Shown here: in pieces, positions 16,657 through 24,796 of the stretch
Layout: each line of letters starts with the position of its first letter
How positions within the stretch are numbered: position 1 is the stretch's first letter
NCBI RefSeq assembly: GCF_001908105.1
Contig: NZ_MKGQ01000006.1
Location: forward strand, 140,566 to 172,072
Length of the DNA stretch: 31,507 bases
Reading direction: 5' to 3'
Source: Xenorhabdus eapokensis
GTDB taxonomy: Bacteria; Pseudomonadota; Gammaproteobacteria; Enterobacterales; Enterobacteriaceae
Position numbers and translations under genes: made by a program
Notes under the pieces: generated by a model
Seen by the model: the letters and a program-made list of their open reading frames with translations, nothing else
The model's database searches: none
What the model was told of the DNA's origin: nothing

Positions 16657-17558
16657 TGAGTTTCATCTTCCTGACGTAACATCTGGCGCCCTCGTTTTAG
16701 CAGGGCGTCAGTGACTTTTCTCATCGTTCCACTTTCCGGAGCAAAACGATGCCAATAAAGCATACGGCGTTGGCACAGCCCGGGTGTTAGATCGACTAAC
16801 TCGCCGGCTTTTATCTCCTTGTCAATTTGCAAGTGTGGGATCATACAACAAGTCGAACTTTGTTTTGCCAATTGCACGAAGGCTTCCGAAGAATTCACGA
16901 TATGGCAGGGCACACTCCCCGGCGATAGATCGAAATTCTGTTGTAAAAATGCTTGATGCATATCATCTAAATGGTCGAATGCAACCGCAGGTGCTTTCAG
17001 TAATGCTGAACGCGTGACGCCATGCGGGAAAAAACGGTTTGCAAACGCGGGAGAGGCTACAAACAGGTAATCCAGGGCACCCAATTTATCAACCAAACAG
17101 CTTGGCAGGGGATGGGGCTGAATACTAATCGCTCCGACAACTCCCCCCCGCCGTAAACGCTCTTGAGTTCGGGTTTCATCTTCCACCTGAATATTTAGCC
17201 GAATAGGCAAATCAGACAAAACAGGGTGAAGAGCAGGTAAGAGCCACGTCGCCAGACTGTCCGCATTAACAGCCAGAGAAAGCAATAACGGGATCTCATT
17301 ACTATTTTCATCACCAAGCCATTGCGCTTCCAGCAGTTCTACCTGATGTAATAGCGCCAGCAACTTTTGCCCTTGTTCTGTCGGGTGGGGAGGAACAGTG
17401 CGTACCAATAGCGGTTGACCAAACATATTTTCTAATTGCTTGATTCTCTGGGATACCGCTGATTGGGTAATACAAAGCTTTTGCGCTGCTCGCTCAAAAC
17501 CACGTTCTTTAATCACTGCATCGAGTGCTTGCAATGATCGGTAATCAGGACGTTTCAT
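16653..17558 (-). CDS. argP: ArgP (IciA), LysR-type regulator
   Basis: ArgP activates argO with arginine and controls lysine-repressed genes such as dapB and lysP in E. coli; it was first described as IciA, an inhibitor of replication initiation. The 301-residue protein (E. coli 297) has the LysR winged helix at about residues 4-62, with helix-turn-helix [20 protein letters not shown], and the effector-binding domain after it ([51 protein letters not shown]). The ATG at 17558 is chosen because the family begins MKRPDYR; the open frame extends 15 residues further upstream. It is convergent with yggE and divergent from rpiA, an arrangement shared with E. coli. Confidence 0.96.
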   Translation of the reverse strand: MKRPDYRSLQALDAVIKERGFERAAQKLCITQSAVSQRIKQLENMFGQPLLVRTVPPHPTEQGQKLLALLHQVELLEAQWLGDENSNEIPLLLSLAVNADSLATWLLPALHPVLSDLPIRLNIQVEDETRTQERLRRGGVVGAISIQPHPLPSCLVDKLGALDYLFVASPAFANRFFPHGVTRSALLKAPAVAFDHLDDMHQAFLQQNFDLSPGSVPCHIVNSSEAFVQLAKQSSTCCMIPHLQIDKEIKAGELVDLTPGLCQRRMLYWHRFAPESGTMRKVTDALLKRGRQMLRQEDETH

Positions 17559-17654
17559 TGAAAATAAGGTTCTCCATGTTTGCTCTTTTGTATTACAGCT
17601 CAATATTAAACATTATGTGGCCTAATTAACACTATTGAGCACTATGCCATATTT

Positions 17655-17685
17655 TTGCATGAGGTGAGCCAATATTGTTTATACT
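17655..17685 (+). promoter_or_regulatory. Putative rpiA promoter
   Basis: TATACT (17680-17685) is a good -10 about 46 bases before rpiA. The best -35 is a weak TTGCAT (17655-17660), 19 bases away, so the -35 assignment is uncertain. Confidence 0.4.
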
Positions 17686-17730
17686 AGCCGTCAGATTTTT
17701 CCTTGTAACTGATTATAGGCTGTGATCAAT

Positions 17731-18390
17731 ATGACTCAGGACGAACTGAAAAAAGCAGTAGGTTGGGCAGCATTGGAATACGTTAAACCAGACACAATTG
17801 TCGGTGTCGGTACAGGTTCTACCGCAGCACATTTTATTGATGCGTTAGGCACTATCAAAGATAAAATTGTAGGTGCAGTGTCGAGTTCAGATGCATCGAC
17901 TGAGAAATTGAAAAGTCTCGGTATTCCTGTGTTTGACTGTAATGAGGTTGACACGTTGGATATTTATGTTGATGGTGCTGATGAAATTAATGGCCAAATG
18001 CAGATGATCAAAGGCGGCGGCGCAGCGTTAACCAGAGAAAAAATCATCGCGGCGGTTGCGAAGAAATTTATTTGTATTATTGATTCGTCTAAGCAAGTCG
18101 ATGTGTTAGGCAAGTTCCCTCTGCCAGTTGAAGTTATCCCAATGGCACGGGCTTATGTGGCTCGTGAGCTGGTGAAATTGGGCGGAACACCGGTTTATCG
18201 TGCAAATGTAGTAACAGACAATGGCAACCATATTCTGGATGTTCACAATCTCTCTATTGTCGATCCCATTGAGTTAGAAAATAAGATCAATGGAATTTCG
18301 GGCGTGGTAACGGTGGGACTCTTTGCTAATCGAGGAGCGAATGTAGTACTGGTAGGTACTGCGGGTGGCGTTAAGACGCTCACTGAATAA
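17731..18390 (+). CDS. rpiA: RpiA, ribose-5-phosphate isomerase A
   Basis: RpiA interconverts ribose 5-phosphate and ribulose 5-phosphate in the non-oxidative pentose phosphate pathway. The 219-residue product equals E. coli in length. Conserved elements include the phosphate-binding [30 protein letters not shown], the catalytic region [27 protein letters not shown], and [11 protein letters not shown]. The ATG at 17731 gives the family start [16 protein letters not shown]. An in-frame GTG at 17722 would add only three residues and sits too close to its AGG. A clear terminator follows the stop, so serA is transcribed separately. Confidence 0.97.
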   Translation: MTQDELKKAVGWAALEYVKPDTIVGVGTGSTAAHFIDALGTIKDKIVGAVSSSDASTEKLKSLGIPVFDCNEVDTLDIYVDGADEINGQMQMIKGGGAALTREKIIAAVAKKFICIIDSSKQVDVLGKFPLPVEVIPMARAYVARELVKLGGTPVYRANVVTDNGNHILDVHNLSIVDPIELENKINGISGVVTVGLFANRGANVVLVGTAGGVKTLTE

Positions 18391-18397
18391 TCATTTA

Positions 18398-18432
18398 TTG
18401 AGGGCAGAATAGCCTGCCCTCAAAATATTTTG
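18398..18432 (+). terminator. Rho-independent terminator after rpiA
   Basis: TTGAGGGCAG (18398-18407) pairs perfectly with CTGCCCTCAA (18414-18423) around AATAGC, followed by the AT-rich AATATTTTG. Confidence 0.85.
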
Positions 18433-18453
18433 ATATTTATTCAAAATAGAAAA

Positions 18454-18475
18454 TTTAGTGATATATATCACAATC
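18454..18475. promoter_or_regulatory. Putative CRP site upstream of serA
   Basis: GTGA at 18458-18461 and TCAC at 18468-18471 are separated by six bases (TATATA), the exact CRP core spacing, with A/T-rich flanks. E. coli serA is known to respond to CRP and Lrp. The site lies about 190 bases before the start codon, so it would act from a distance or on an upstream promoter. Confidence 0.55.
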
Positions 18476-18660
18476 TTGTCTAAAAAAACCTCAAAATCCT
18501 GTCTTTATCTCATAACGAATTATTTTACTTTGCATAACAACTTATTTACTATTGCTTATTCTGTAATATAAGCAATCGATTGTATTGCCGTTACTGTTTT
18601 TTTTGTTATTTTGGTGGCATCGATATGCATTATGAAAGTAAGTACAACTAGGGCGGGTAA

Positions 18661-19902
18661 ATGGTTAAGGTATCTTTAGAAAAGGACAAAATTAAATTTC
18701 TGCTGTTGGAAGGTGTTCACCAAAGTGCAGTAGATAGCCTGAAAGCGGCAGGGTACAGCAATATTGAATATCATAAAGGGGCATTAGAACCTGAAGAATT
18801 AAAAGAAGCGATTCGTGATGCTCGGTTTGTCGGAATTCGTTCTCGTACCCAATTGACCGAAGAGATTTTCGCTGCCGCGGAAAAGCTGGTTGCAGTTGGG
18901 TGTTTTTGTATTGGCACTAACCAGGTTGATCTGAAAGCCGCAGCAAAGCGTGGTATTCCGGTATTTAATGCCCCTTTTTCTAATACTCGCTCGGTCGCCG
19001 AAATGGTATTAGGTGAGTTGTTGTTGCTATTGCGCCGTATTCCTGAGGCGAATGCAAAAGCCCACAATGGAATATGGGATAAGCAGGCAAAAGGCTGCTA
19101 CGAAGCCCGTGGAAAAAAATTAGGTATTATCGGTTACGGGCATATTGGTACACAGCTTGGCATTTTGGCTGAAAATATTGGCCTGAATGTTTATTTCTAT
19201 GATATTGAAAATAAATTGCCATTAGGTAATGCACAGCAAGTTCATCATTTGTCTGAATTGTTGAATATGAGCGATGTTGTGAGCCTGCATGTTCCTGAGA
19301 CAGCGTCAACCAAAAATATAATTGGCGCAGCAGAACTGGAATTGATGAAACCAGGCTCAATTTTGATCAATGCATCACGTGGTACTGTAGTCGATATTGA
19401 TGCACTTAGCACAGCATTGGAAACAGGGCATCTCTCTGGTGCGGCGATTGACGTCTTTCCCCATGAACCGGCAACAAACAGTGATCCTTTCATCTCACCA
19501 TTAAGCCAGTTTGATAACGTACTGCTGACGCCACATATTGGGGGATCGACGCAAGAAGCCCAGCAAAATATCGGTTATGAAGTTTCAGGTAAACTGGTCA
19601 AATATTCTGACAATGGTTCTACATTATCGGCGGTCAATTTCCCCGAAGTATCACTCCCTGTTCATGCCAAGGATACTAACCGCTTACTGCATATCCATGA
19701 AAATCGCCCAGGTATCTTGACCAGCATTAACCAAGTGTTCACTGAGCAAGAAATCAATATTGATGCCCAATATTTGCGGACTGACAGCAATATTGGTTAT
19801 GTGGTGATTGATATCACAACGCAGAATTCAACCCAAGCTGAGCTGGTCTTGCAGAAACTGAAATCTTTGCCAGGCACGATCCGTTCTCGCTTGCTTTACT
19901 AA
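18661..19902 (+). CDS. serA: SerA, D-3-phosphoglycerate dehydrogenase
   Basis: SerA catalyses the first committed step of serine synthesis, oxidising 3-phosphoglycerate with NAD+, and is inhibited by serine. The 413-residue product (E. coli 410) has the nucleotide-binding motif GYGHIG (158-163), the catalytic set Arg240 (NASRGTV), Glu269 (FPHEP) and His292 (TPHIGGS), and a C-terminal ACT domain from about 339. The ACT domain keeps the serine-site signature HIHENRPG, so feedback control is probably retained. A three-residue insertion lies at the domain junction (VHAKDTNRLLHIH). The start at 18661 follows a GGGCGGG-containing leader. Serine links onward to the glycine cleavage genes near the right end of the window. 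Confidence 0.97.
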   Translation: MVKVSLEKDKIKFLLLEGVHQSAVDSLKAAGYSNIEYHKGALEPEELKEAIRDARFVGIRSRTQLTEEIFAAAEKLVAVGCFCIGTNQVDLKAAAKRGIPVFNAPFSNTRSVAEMVLGELLLLLRRIPEANAKAHNGIWDKQAKGCYEARGKKLGIIGYGHIGTQLGILAENIGLNVYFYDIENKLPLGNAQQVHHLSELLNMSDVVSLHVPETASTKNIIGAAELELMKPGSILINASRGTVVDIDALSTALETGHLSGAAIDVFPHEPATNSDPFISPLSQFDNVLLTPHIGGSTQEAQQNIGYEVSGKLVKYSDNGSTLSAVNFPEVSLPVHAKDTNRLLHIHENRPGILTSINQVFTEQEINIDAQYLRTDSNIGYVVIDITTQNSTQAELVLQKLKSLPGTIRSRLLY

Positions 19903-19950
19903 AATATATGGCTGGTTAAAAGGTCATTATTGATTAAGACGAAACACATT

Positions 19951-19985
19951 AAAAATAAGGGACTATTGAAAGCACAATAGTCCCT
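19951..19985 (-). terminator. Rho-independent terminator of the ssrS-fau unit
   Basis: AGGGACTATTG (19958-19968) pairs perfectly with CAATAGTCCCT (19975-19985) over 11 bases around a 6-base loop. On the minus strand the stem is followed by TATTTTT, placing it 27 bases past the fau stop. It may also slow serA transcription from the other side. Confidence 0.85.
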
Positions 19986-20011
19986 GTTAACTCACTGAGT
20001 AGAATACTAAT

Positions 20012-20608
20012 TCATATCCATTGCCATACTTTTTCTGGTGTAATGATCTCTGGCAGAGGAATATCCCAATTTTCACTAGGTAGTTTCTCAACTAACTGAA
20101 AATTGTGAGCTAATCCAATCGGATAAAAATTCTGTTGTTGCCATTTCGCCAGAGTCCTATCGTAGAAACCCCCGCCCATTCCCAGGCGTTGCCCTGCACA
20201 ATCGAAAGCGACCAAAGGAATAAACATGACATCAAGTTCAGAGATGGGTAAAACCTGCCGGATATCCAACTGAGGCTCTTCGATATTAAAGCGGTTACAA
20301 ATAAGAGGGGTGTCAGCGCAATAACGGAGAAATAGCAGGTGATTCTGGCTGAAAGGGTGCAATATTGGCAAGTAGACCTGTTTGTTTTGCTGCCAAAGTT
20401 GTTGAATTAGCGTACGTGTATCTAATTCCCCATCAAAGGAGAGGTAGAGGGCAATTTTATCAGCTTGCTGGATTTTGGGGTGAGCAATGGCCTGTTTAAC
20501 GGCTTGCCTGGCAAATTGTGATTGTTGTTCGGGAGATAGATTTTGACGTAGTTGTCGAATTTTTTTTCTAATGGATTGGCGCAGAGAAAGAGAAGAATCT
20601 GATTGCAT
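20012..20608 (-). CDS. fau: Fau (YgfA), 5-formyltetrahydrofolate cyclo-ligase family
   Basis: This protein belongs to the 5-formyltetrahydrofolate cyclo-ligase family, which uses ATP to convert 5-formyl-THF to 5,10-methenyl-THF and so returns an inhibitory folate to use. The 198-residue product has a basic N-terminal helix (SIRKKIRQLRQNLSPEQQ), LYLSFDGELDTRTLIQQLW, VYLPILHPF, and the family signature RLGMGGGFYDRTL. The C-terminus reads WDIPLPEIITPEKVW. It is some 16 residues longer at the N-terminus than the E. coli form I recall; the start is preceded by AGG on the minus strand. It lies 54 bases downstream of 6S RNA on the same strand, the conserved ssrS-fau arrangement. Confidence 0.93.
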   Translation of the reverse strand: MQSDSSLSLRQSIRKKIRQLRQNLSPEQQSQFARQAVKQAIAHPKIQQADKIALYLSFDGELDTRTLIQQLWQQNKQVYLPILHPFSQNHLLFLRYCADTPLICNRFNIEEPQLDIRQVLPISELDVMFIPLVAFDCAGQRLGMGGGFYDRTLAKWQQQNFYPIGLAHNFQLVEKLPSENWDIPLPEIITPEKVWQWI

Positions 20609-20662
20609 GATACCTGCCTGTTAATTAACGCAGAAAAGGATACAACACAGATAAAAATGAGA

Positions 20663-20846
20663 GGTTCTCCAAGATGCCGTTACAGGTGGTAACCCTTGAA
20701 CCCTTGGTTCAAGGTGAACGCAGAGTCGTTGCTATTAGGCTTCTTGGTCTAGCCAAGCATGCTCACAAGAAACGTAGCACTACATTCTATAGAGATGAAA
20801 TATCGGCTCAGGGGACTTCCCTGCTCACGAACACCTCAGAGAAAAT
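20663..20846 (-). ncRNA. ssrS: 6S RNA (SsrS)
   Basis: 6S RNA binds sigma-70 RNA polymerase by mimicking an open promoter and dampens transcription in stationary phase. Read on the minus strand the 184-base span starts ATTTTCTCTGAGG and ends CATCTTGGAGAACC. The 5' UCUCUGAGGUG pairs along its whole length with the 3' CAUCUUGGAGA, allowing G-U. The characteristic AGUCCCCUGAGCCGAUAUUUC segment (in pieces: AGTCCCCTGAG, then CCGATATTTC), GAGCATGCT in the apical arm, and CCTTGAACCAAGGGTTCAAGG near the 3' side (21 bases, with CTTGAAC and GTTCAAG as its pairing ends) all match E. coli 6S RNA. The exact ends are estimated by comparison with E. coli. fau is downstream on the same strand. Confidence 0.95.
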
Positions 20847-20854
20847 TTTTGCTG

Positions 20855-20883
20855 CTTAAACTACCTAAATAGGCTTTAAACAA
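20855..20883 (-). promoter_or_regulatory. Putative ssrS promoter
   Basis: On the minus strand TTGTTT (20878-20883) and TTTAAG (20855-20860) are 17 bases apart, and transcription would begin about 8 bases later, at the 6S RNA 5' end. A 9-base perfect inverted repeat (20868-20876 and 20891-20899) overlaps the -35 side. Confidence 0.5.
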
Positions 20884-20992
20884 TGCTATGAAGCCTATTG
20901 TATGGAACTGAACGAAGAAAGCAACTGCTTATATTAATCTATAGTGATTACTGCCTGATTTATCAACAAGATTACGTTGAAGGGTCGGAGTA

Positions 20993-21298
20993 TCAGGTAA
21001 TTTTACCTTGCTCTAACAGTGCCTTTTCAATGGATTGCTGGAGCATTTTTATTTTTTGTTCCATATTGTAAGCATAATCACGGGTTTTCATCTTCTCCTG
21101 TGCCAACTCGTGACAGACATTCAGTGCCACAATAAAAACCAGTTGCTCAGTGTTAGTGACTCTGGTGCGTTCTTTAAGGTTATGCAAACGCTGATCAAGT
21201 TCCACAGCAGCAGCTTGCAACGCTTCAATCTGCTCTGTTGGACAATTGACACGTAATGACCGCCCAAAAATCTGAATATCTACTGGTTGTGCAGACAT
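20993..21298 (-). CDS. zapA: ZapA, cell-division protein
   Basis: ZapA binds FtsZ and crosslinks its protofilaments at the division ring. The product is 101 residues (E. coli 109). Its N-terminal globular part [20 protein letters not shown] and central [26 protein letters not shown] are close to E. coli, followed by a long coiled coil (about residues 65-98) through which ZapA dimerises. The C-terminus stops after EQGKIT, eight residues short of the E. coli tail; this tail is not in the core fold, so function is probably kept. It is divergent from ygfB and upstream of ssrS on the same strand. Confidence 0.95.
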   Translation of the reverse strand: MSAQPVDIQIFGRSLRVNCPTEQIEALQAAAVELDQRLHNLKERTRVTNTEQLVFIVALNVCHELAQEKMKTRDYAYNMEQKIKMLQQSIEKALLEQGKIT

Positions 21299-21356
21299 GA
21301 CACCTTCCTGATTTATTATTGTGCCGATACCTTGATGTTGATATATATCCCTTATC

Positions 21357-21396
21357 TCTCAAATTGCGGCTTGGCTGGCAGAGCTGTAATTTGAGA
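21357..21396 (+). repeat. Long hairpin between zapA and ygfB
   Basis: Arm 21357-21372 pairs with arm 21381-21396 over 16 positions around the loop GGCTGGCA. Thirteen are Watson-Crick and three are G-U when read as plus-strand RNA; on the minus strand those three would be mismatches. The outer nine pairs (TCTCAAATT with AATTTGAGA) are perfect. The remainder of the 264-base divergent spacer (21299-21562) shows no other clear element. Confidence 0.55.
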
Positions 21397-21562
21397 TCTA
21401 TTGGGCATAGAGTAAATTATGGTATAAAACAAGGCCGACACCAATCATTACCGTACAATACCAAAAGCCTCCCTCCTTATATCGGTGTGTGCTGTCTGGT
21501 ATAGCGACTCCCCTTGATGGTAGCATAGCATAAACTTATATCGCCAACGATGATCAATATAC

Positions 21563-22168
21563 ATGTCTATACAAAACTCATTACCTAATTATCAATCATT
21601 TGATGAAATTTTGCATCAACAGTCCGTTGCCCTGACAGCCGCAGAAATGCATGGCTTAATCAGTGGGTTACTATGTAGTGGAAATCATGGTAGTGGAAAT
21701 CATGATAGCGGAAAGCACGATAGTAGTTGGCAAACATTGGTGCATGATCTGGCAAATGATGGTCTGGCATTTTCTCAAGTTTTGGCTCTGCCGCTTAGGG
21801 AATTGTACGAAACGACATTTGAATTGCTGGATGACAATAATTTTGCGTTCCATCTGTTGCTTCCTGATGAAGAAGCAGAGGTTTTTGAATGCGCAGATGC
21901 GTTAGCGGGATGGGTGAACCATTTTCTGCTCGGATTGGGCGTGGCCAATCCTAAAATGATAGAAAAGCCAGAAATTCAGGAAATTATCACCGACTTACGT
22001 AACATCGGCATGTTGGGCTATGATGAAGACGAAGATCAGGAAGAACTCTCGCAAGCCCTTGAAGAAGTGTTGGAATATGTCCGTGTTGCGGTTCAACTCT
22101 GTTATATCGCGTTAGTGACACCTAAAACCGCAGGCAGTGCAAAAAATGACAAACCAACATTGCACTGA
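21563..22168 (+). CDS. ygfB: YgfB (UPF0149 family) with an internal 5-residue repeat
   Basis: YgfB is a small cytoplasmic alpha-helical protein of the UPF0149/YgfB family; its role in enterobacteria is not settled. The 201-residue product (E. coli 192) keeps [65 protein letters not shown] (in pieces) and the C-terminal PTLH. It is longer because residues 39-53 are a triplicated pentapeptide, [15 protein letters not shown], where E. coli has a short GGNDD loop. The DNA shows three 15-base tandem units. It starts the plus-strand cluster ygfB-pepP-ubiH-ubiI. Confidence 0.93.
   Translation: MSIQNSLPNYQSFDEILHQQSVALTAAEMHGLISGLLCSGNHGSGNHDSGKHDSSWQTLVHDLANDGLAFSQVLALPLRELYETTFELLDDNNFAFHLLLPDEEAEVFECADALAGWVNHFLLGLGVANPKMIEKPEIQEIITDLRNIGMLGYDEDEDQEELSQALEEVLEYVRVAVQLCYIALVTPKTAGSAKNDKPTLH
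21677..21721 (+). repeat. Three 15-base tandem repeats inside ygfB
   Basis: Units at 21677-21691 (AGTGGAAATCATGGT), 21692-21706 (AGTGGAAATCATGAT) and 21707-21721 (AGCGGAAAGCACGAT) follow head to tail in frame. The first two differ at one base, the third at four to five, suggesting an older and a newer duplication. Confidence 0.95.
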
Positions 22169-22199
22169 TTGGTGGTCTTCACCCTATAAATTTCTAAGC

Positions 22200-22219
22200 C
22201 TTGAAAGATAAGGGGTATA
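22200..22219. repeat. Second copy of the CTTGAAAGATAA repeat end
   Basis: CTTGAAAGATAAGGGGTATA lies in the ygfB-pepP spacer and shares its first 12 bases, and most of the rest, with the element before gcvP. An imperfect left arm (around 22183-22197) can fold against it. Confidence 0.4.
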
Positions 22220-22251
22220 CCAACTAATAACATGGAATTGCAGGAGAGGGT

Positions 22252-23568
22252 ATGACTAAACAAGAATATTTATCCCGTCGTCAGGCATTATTGTCAAAAA
22301 TGGCACCGGCCAGTGCGGCTATTATTTTTTCGGCTCCGCCTGCGACACGTAATTCAGATAGTGAATATCCCTACCGTCAGCACAGTGATTTTCTGTATCT
22401 GACCGGGTTCAGTGAACCGGAAGCGGTTCTGATACTGATCAAAAGCGACGATACTCACAATCACAGTGTGTTGTTTAATCGTGTTCGCGATTTGACTGCG
22501 GAAATTTGGTTTGGTCGTCGTCTTGGACAAGAAGCTGCATTGGAAAAATTGGGGGTGGATCGTGCTCTGCCATTCGATGCTCTCGATGAACAACTCTATT
22601 TGTTGTTGAATGGCTTGGAAGTGGTTTATCACGCTCAAGGAGAATTTGAGTCCGCGGATAACATCGTTTTTGGTGCTTTGGACAAATTGCGCAAAAACAG
22701 CCGTCGTAACTTCAAGACACCAACAGTCATAGCAGACTGGCGCCCGTGGCTGCATGAAATGCGTCTGTTTAAGTCAGAAGCTGAATTAGAAATCATGCGC
22801 AAAGCGGGAGAAATCAGTGCTCAGGCGCATACCAGGGCGATGCAGGTTTGCCGCTCTGGTATGTTTGAATATCAGCTTGAAGCCGAAATTCACCATGAGT
22901 TTACTTATCAGGGCGCCCGTTACCCTGCTTATAACACGATTGTTGGCGCGGGAGAAAACGCCTGTATCCTGCACTACACCGAGAATGAACGTCGCATGAA
23001 AGATGGCGATTTAGTGTTAATCGATGCGGGGTGTGAATATCAGGGATATGCCGGCGATATCACACGGACATTTCCGGTAAATGGCAAGTTTACGCGTCCT
23101 CAACGTGAAATTTATGACATTGTGCTGGAAGCTATCAACCTTTCTTTGGATCTGTACCGACCAGGCATCAGCATAAGCGAGGTCACGAGACAGGTTGTAC
23201 GTGTCATGGTGAAGGGATTGGTAAGATTGGGAATTATGCATGGTGAAGTCGAACAATTGATCGAAACCAATGCTTATCGTCAATTTTTCATGCATGGTTT
23301 GAGCCATTGGTTGGGGCTGGATGTACATGATGTCGGCGATTACGGCGTTGATCGCGATCGAATTCTGGAGCCTGGTATGGTGCTGACTGTAGAGCCAGGG
23401 CTTTATATTGCACCCGATGCAGATGTGCCGCCGGAATATCGGGGTATCGGTATCCGTATTGAAGATGACATTGTGATAACGGAAACAGGAAATGAAAACC
23501 TGACTGAGCTTGTCGTGAAAGATCCAGATGAGATAGAAGCTCTGATGGCACAGGCAAAGCACCATTAA
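22252..23568 (+). CDS. pepP: PepP, Xaa-Pro aminopeptidase P
   Basis: PepP is a dimanganese pita-bread-fold aminopeptidase that removes an N-terminal residue preceding proline. The 438-residue product (E. coli 441) has the creatinase-like N-terminal domain (to about 175) and the catalytic domain. The five metal ligands are all present: Asp258 (LIDAG), Asp269 (GYAGDITRTF), His352 (HGLSHWLGLDVHD), Glu381 (TVEPGLYI) and Glu404 (GIRIEDDI). The start is preceded by GGAGAGGG. ubiH begins 24 bases after the stop, so pepP, ubiH and ubiI form one transcription unit, as in E. coli. Confidence 0.97.
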   Translation: MTKQEYLSRRQALLSKMAPASAAIIFSAPPATRNSDSEYPYRQHSDFLYLTGFSEPEAVLILIKSDDTHNHSVLFNRVRDLTAEIWFGRRLGQEAALEKLGVDRALPFDALDEQLYLLLNGLEVVYHAQGEFESADNIVFGALDKLRKNSRRNFKTPTVIADWRPWLHEMRLFKSEAELEIMRKAGEISAQAHTRAMQVCRSGMFEYQLEAEIHHEFTYQGARYPAYNTIVGAGENACILHYTENERRMKDGDLVLIDAGCEYQGYAGDITRTFPVNGKFTRPQREIYDIVLEAINLSLDLYRPGISISEVTRQVVRVMVKGLVRLGIMHGEVEQLIETNAYRQFFMHGLSHWLGLDVHDVGDYGVDRDRILEPGMVLTVEPGLYIAPDADVPPEYRGIGIRIEDDIVITETGNENLTELVVKDPDEIEALMAQAKHH

Positions 23569-23592
23569 GGTTAAAGTAATCAGGAAGTTATA

Positions 23593-24783
23593 ATGAATGT
23601 GATTATTGTGGGTGGAGGAATGACGGGAGCGACATTAGCTCTGGCTATTGCTTCGCTGAGTCGGGGGCAATTGCACGTCTCCTTGATTGAAGCAGCAGAA
23701 CCTACCAAGGAACATCCTGGTTTTGATGCAAGGGCTATTGCCTTGGCTTATGGAACATGTCAGCGCTTGCATCAGATCGGTATTTGGCCTGCATTGCAAC
23801 ATTGTGTTACCCCAATAACTCACGTTCATGTCAGCGACCGCGGTAATAGCGGTTTCGTCAACATCCGCGCCAGTGATTATGATATTTCGGCATTGGGCAA
23901 TGTCATTGAATTGCATAATGCTGGAATTCATCTCTTTGATTTATTAAAACAATCTCCGAATATTAAACTTTACTGTCCGGCTAAAGTGAGTTCCGTTGAA
24001 CGTCTAGAAAGTTCTGTAGTGGTTTCGTTGAATAATGGCGAAAAACTGACAGGAGCACTGCTGGTCGCGGCCGATGGTAGCCACTCTGCGATAGCCCAGG
24101 CGTGCAATATACCGTTCCAACGGCGATCTTATGAGCAGACAGCAATTATTGCCAATGTGCTGACTGCTGAACATCCTCAAGGAAGGGCATTCGAGCGTTT
24201 TACCAAACATGGCCCATTAGCGCTGTTACCTATGTCGGAAGGGCGTAGTTCACTGGTATGGTGTCACCCATTGGAAAAACAGTCAGAAGTCAATAACTGG
24301 AGCCAGCATGAATTTCTCCAACAGCTACAAAAAGCATTTGGCTGGCGTTTGGGGAAAATGCTGGAAACCGGTCAACGCCATAGTTATCCATTGGCGTTGT
24401 CGACAGCCAGCAGGCAAATTAGCCACCGTCTGGCGTTGGTAGGTAATGCCTCCCAAACCTTGCATCCGATCGCTGGGCAGGGCTTTAATTTAGGAATGCG
24501 CGATGTGATGACTTTAGCCCAAATCATTTCAACAGCGGCCACTTCTGGGCAGGATATTGGCTCCTATAAAGTTCTGGCACAGTATCAGCAACAGCGTCAG
24601 GCCGATCGTGAAACCACCATTGGGATCACGGATGGATTGGTCAGGTTATTTGCCAATGACGACTTACCGTTAAAAATTGGGCGTAATTTTGGTTTGATGA
24701 CAATGGAAAGGTTACCCCCTATGCGGGATCTCTTTACCCGTCAGACATTAGGTTGGGTTGCACCGTCGCCATTGGCAGATTAA
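23593..24783 (+). CDS. ubiH: UbiH, 2-octaprenyl-6-methoxyphenol hydroxylase
   Basis: UbiH is an FAD-dependent monooxygenase that hydroxylates the ring during aerobic ubiquinone synthesis. The 396-residue product (E. coli 392) has the dinucleotide fold VGGGMTGATLALAIA (GGGMTG at residues 7-12), the DG-type motif VAADGSHS, and the second FAD motif GNASQTLHPIAGQGFNLGM-type region (here GNASQTLHPIAGQG, then FNLGMRDV). In that motif Asn stands where many family members have Asp; E. coli UbiH also has Asn. It lies 24 bases after pepP and 13 before ubiI. It is clearly homologous to ubiI, but the two have separate ring positions by family knowledge. Confidence 0.96.
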   Translation: MNVIIVGGGMTGATLALAIASLSRGQLHVSLIEAAEPTKEHPGFDARAIALAYGTCQRLHQIGIWPALQHCVTPITHVHVSDRGNSGFVNIRASDYDISALGNVIELHNAGIHLFDLLKQSPNIKLYCPAKVSSVERLESSVVVSLNNGEKLTGALLVAADGSHSAIAQACNIPFQRRSYEQTAIIANVLTAEHPQGRAFERFTKHGPLALLPMSEGRSSLVWCHPLEKQSEVNNWSQHEFLQQLQKAFGWRLGKMLETGQRHSYPLALSTASRQISHRLALVGNASQTLHPIAGQGFNLGMRDVMTLAQIISTAATSGQDIGSYKVLAQYQQQRQADRETTIGITDGLVRLFANDDLPLKIGRNFGLMTMERLPPMRDLFTRQTLGWVAPSPLAD

Positions 24784-24796
24784 GAGGAAAGAAAGA

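Noticed and set aside
20674..20859. Plus-strand 61-codon frame
   Set aside because: It is the complement of 6S RNA; the conserved 6S structure on the minus strand explains the sequence.
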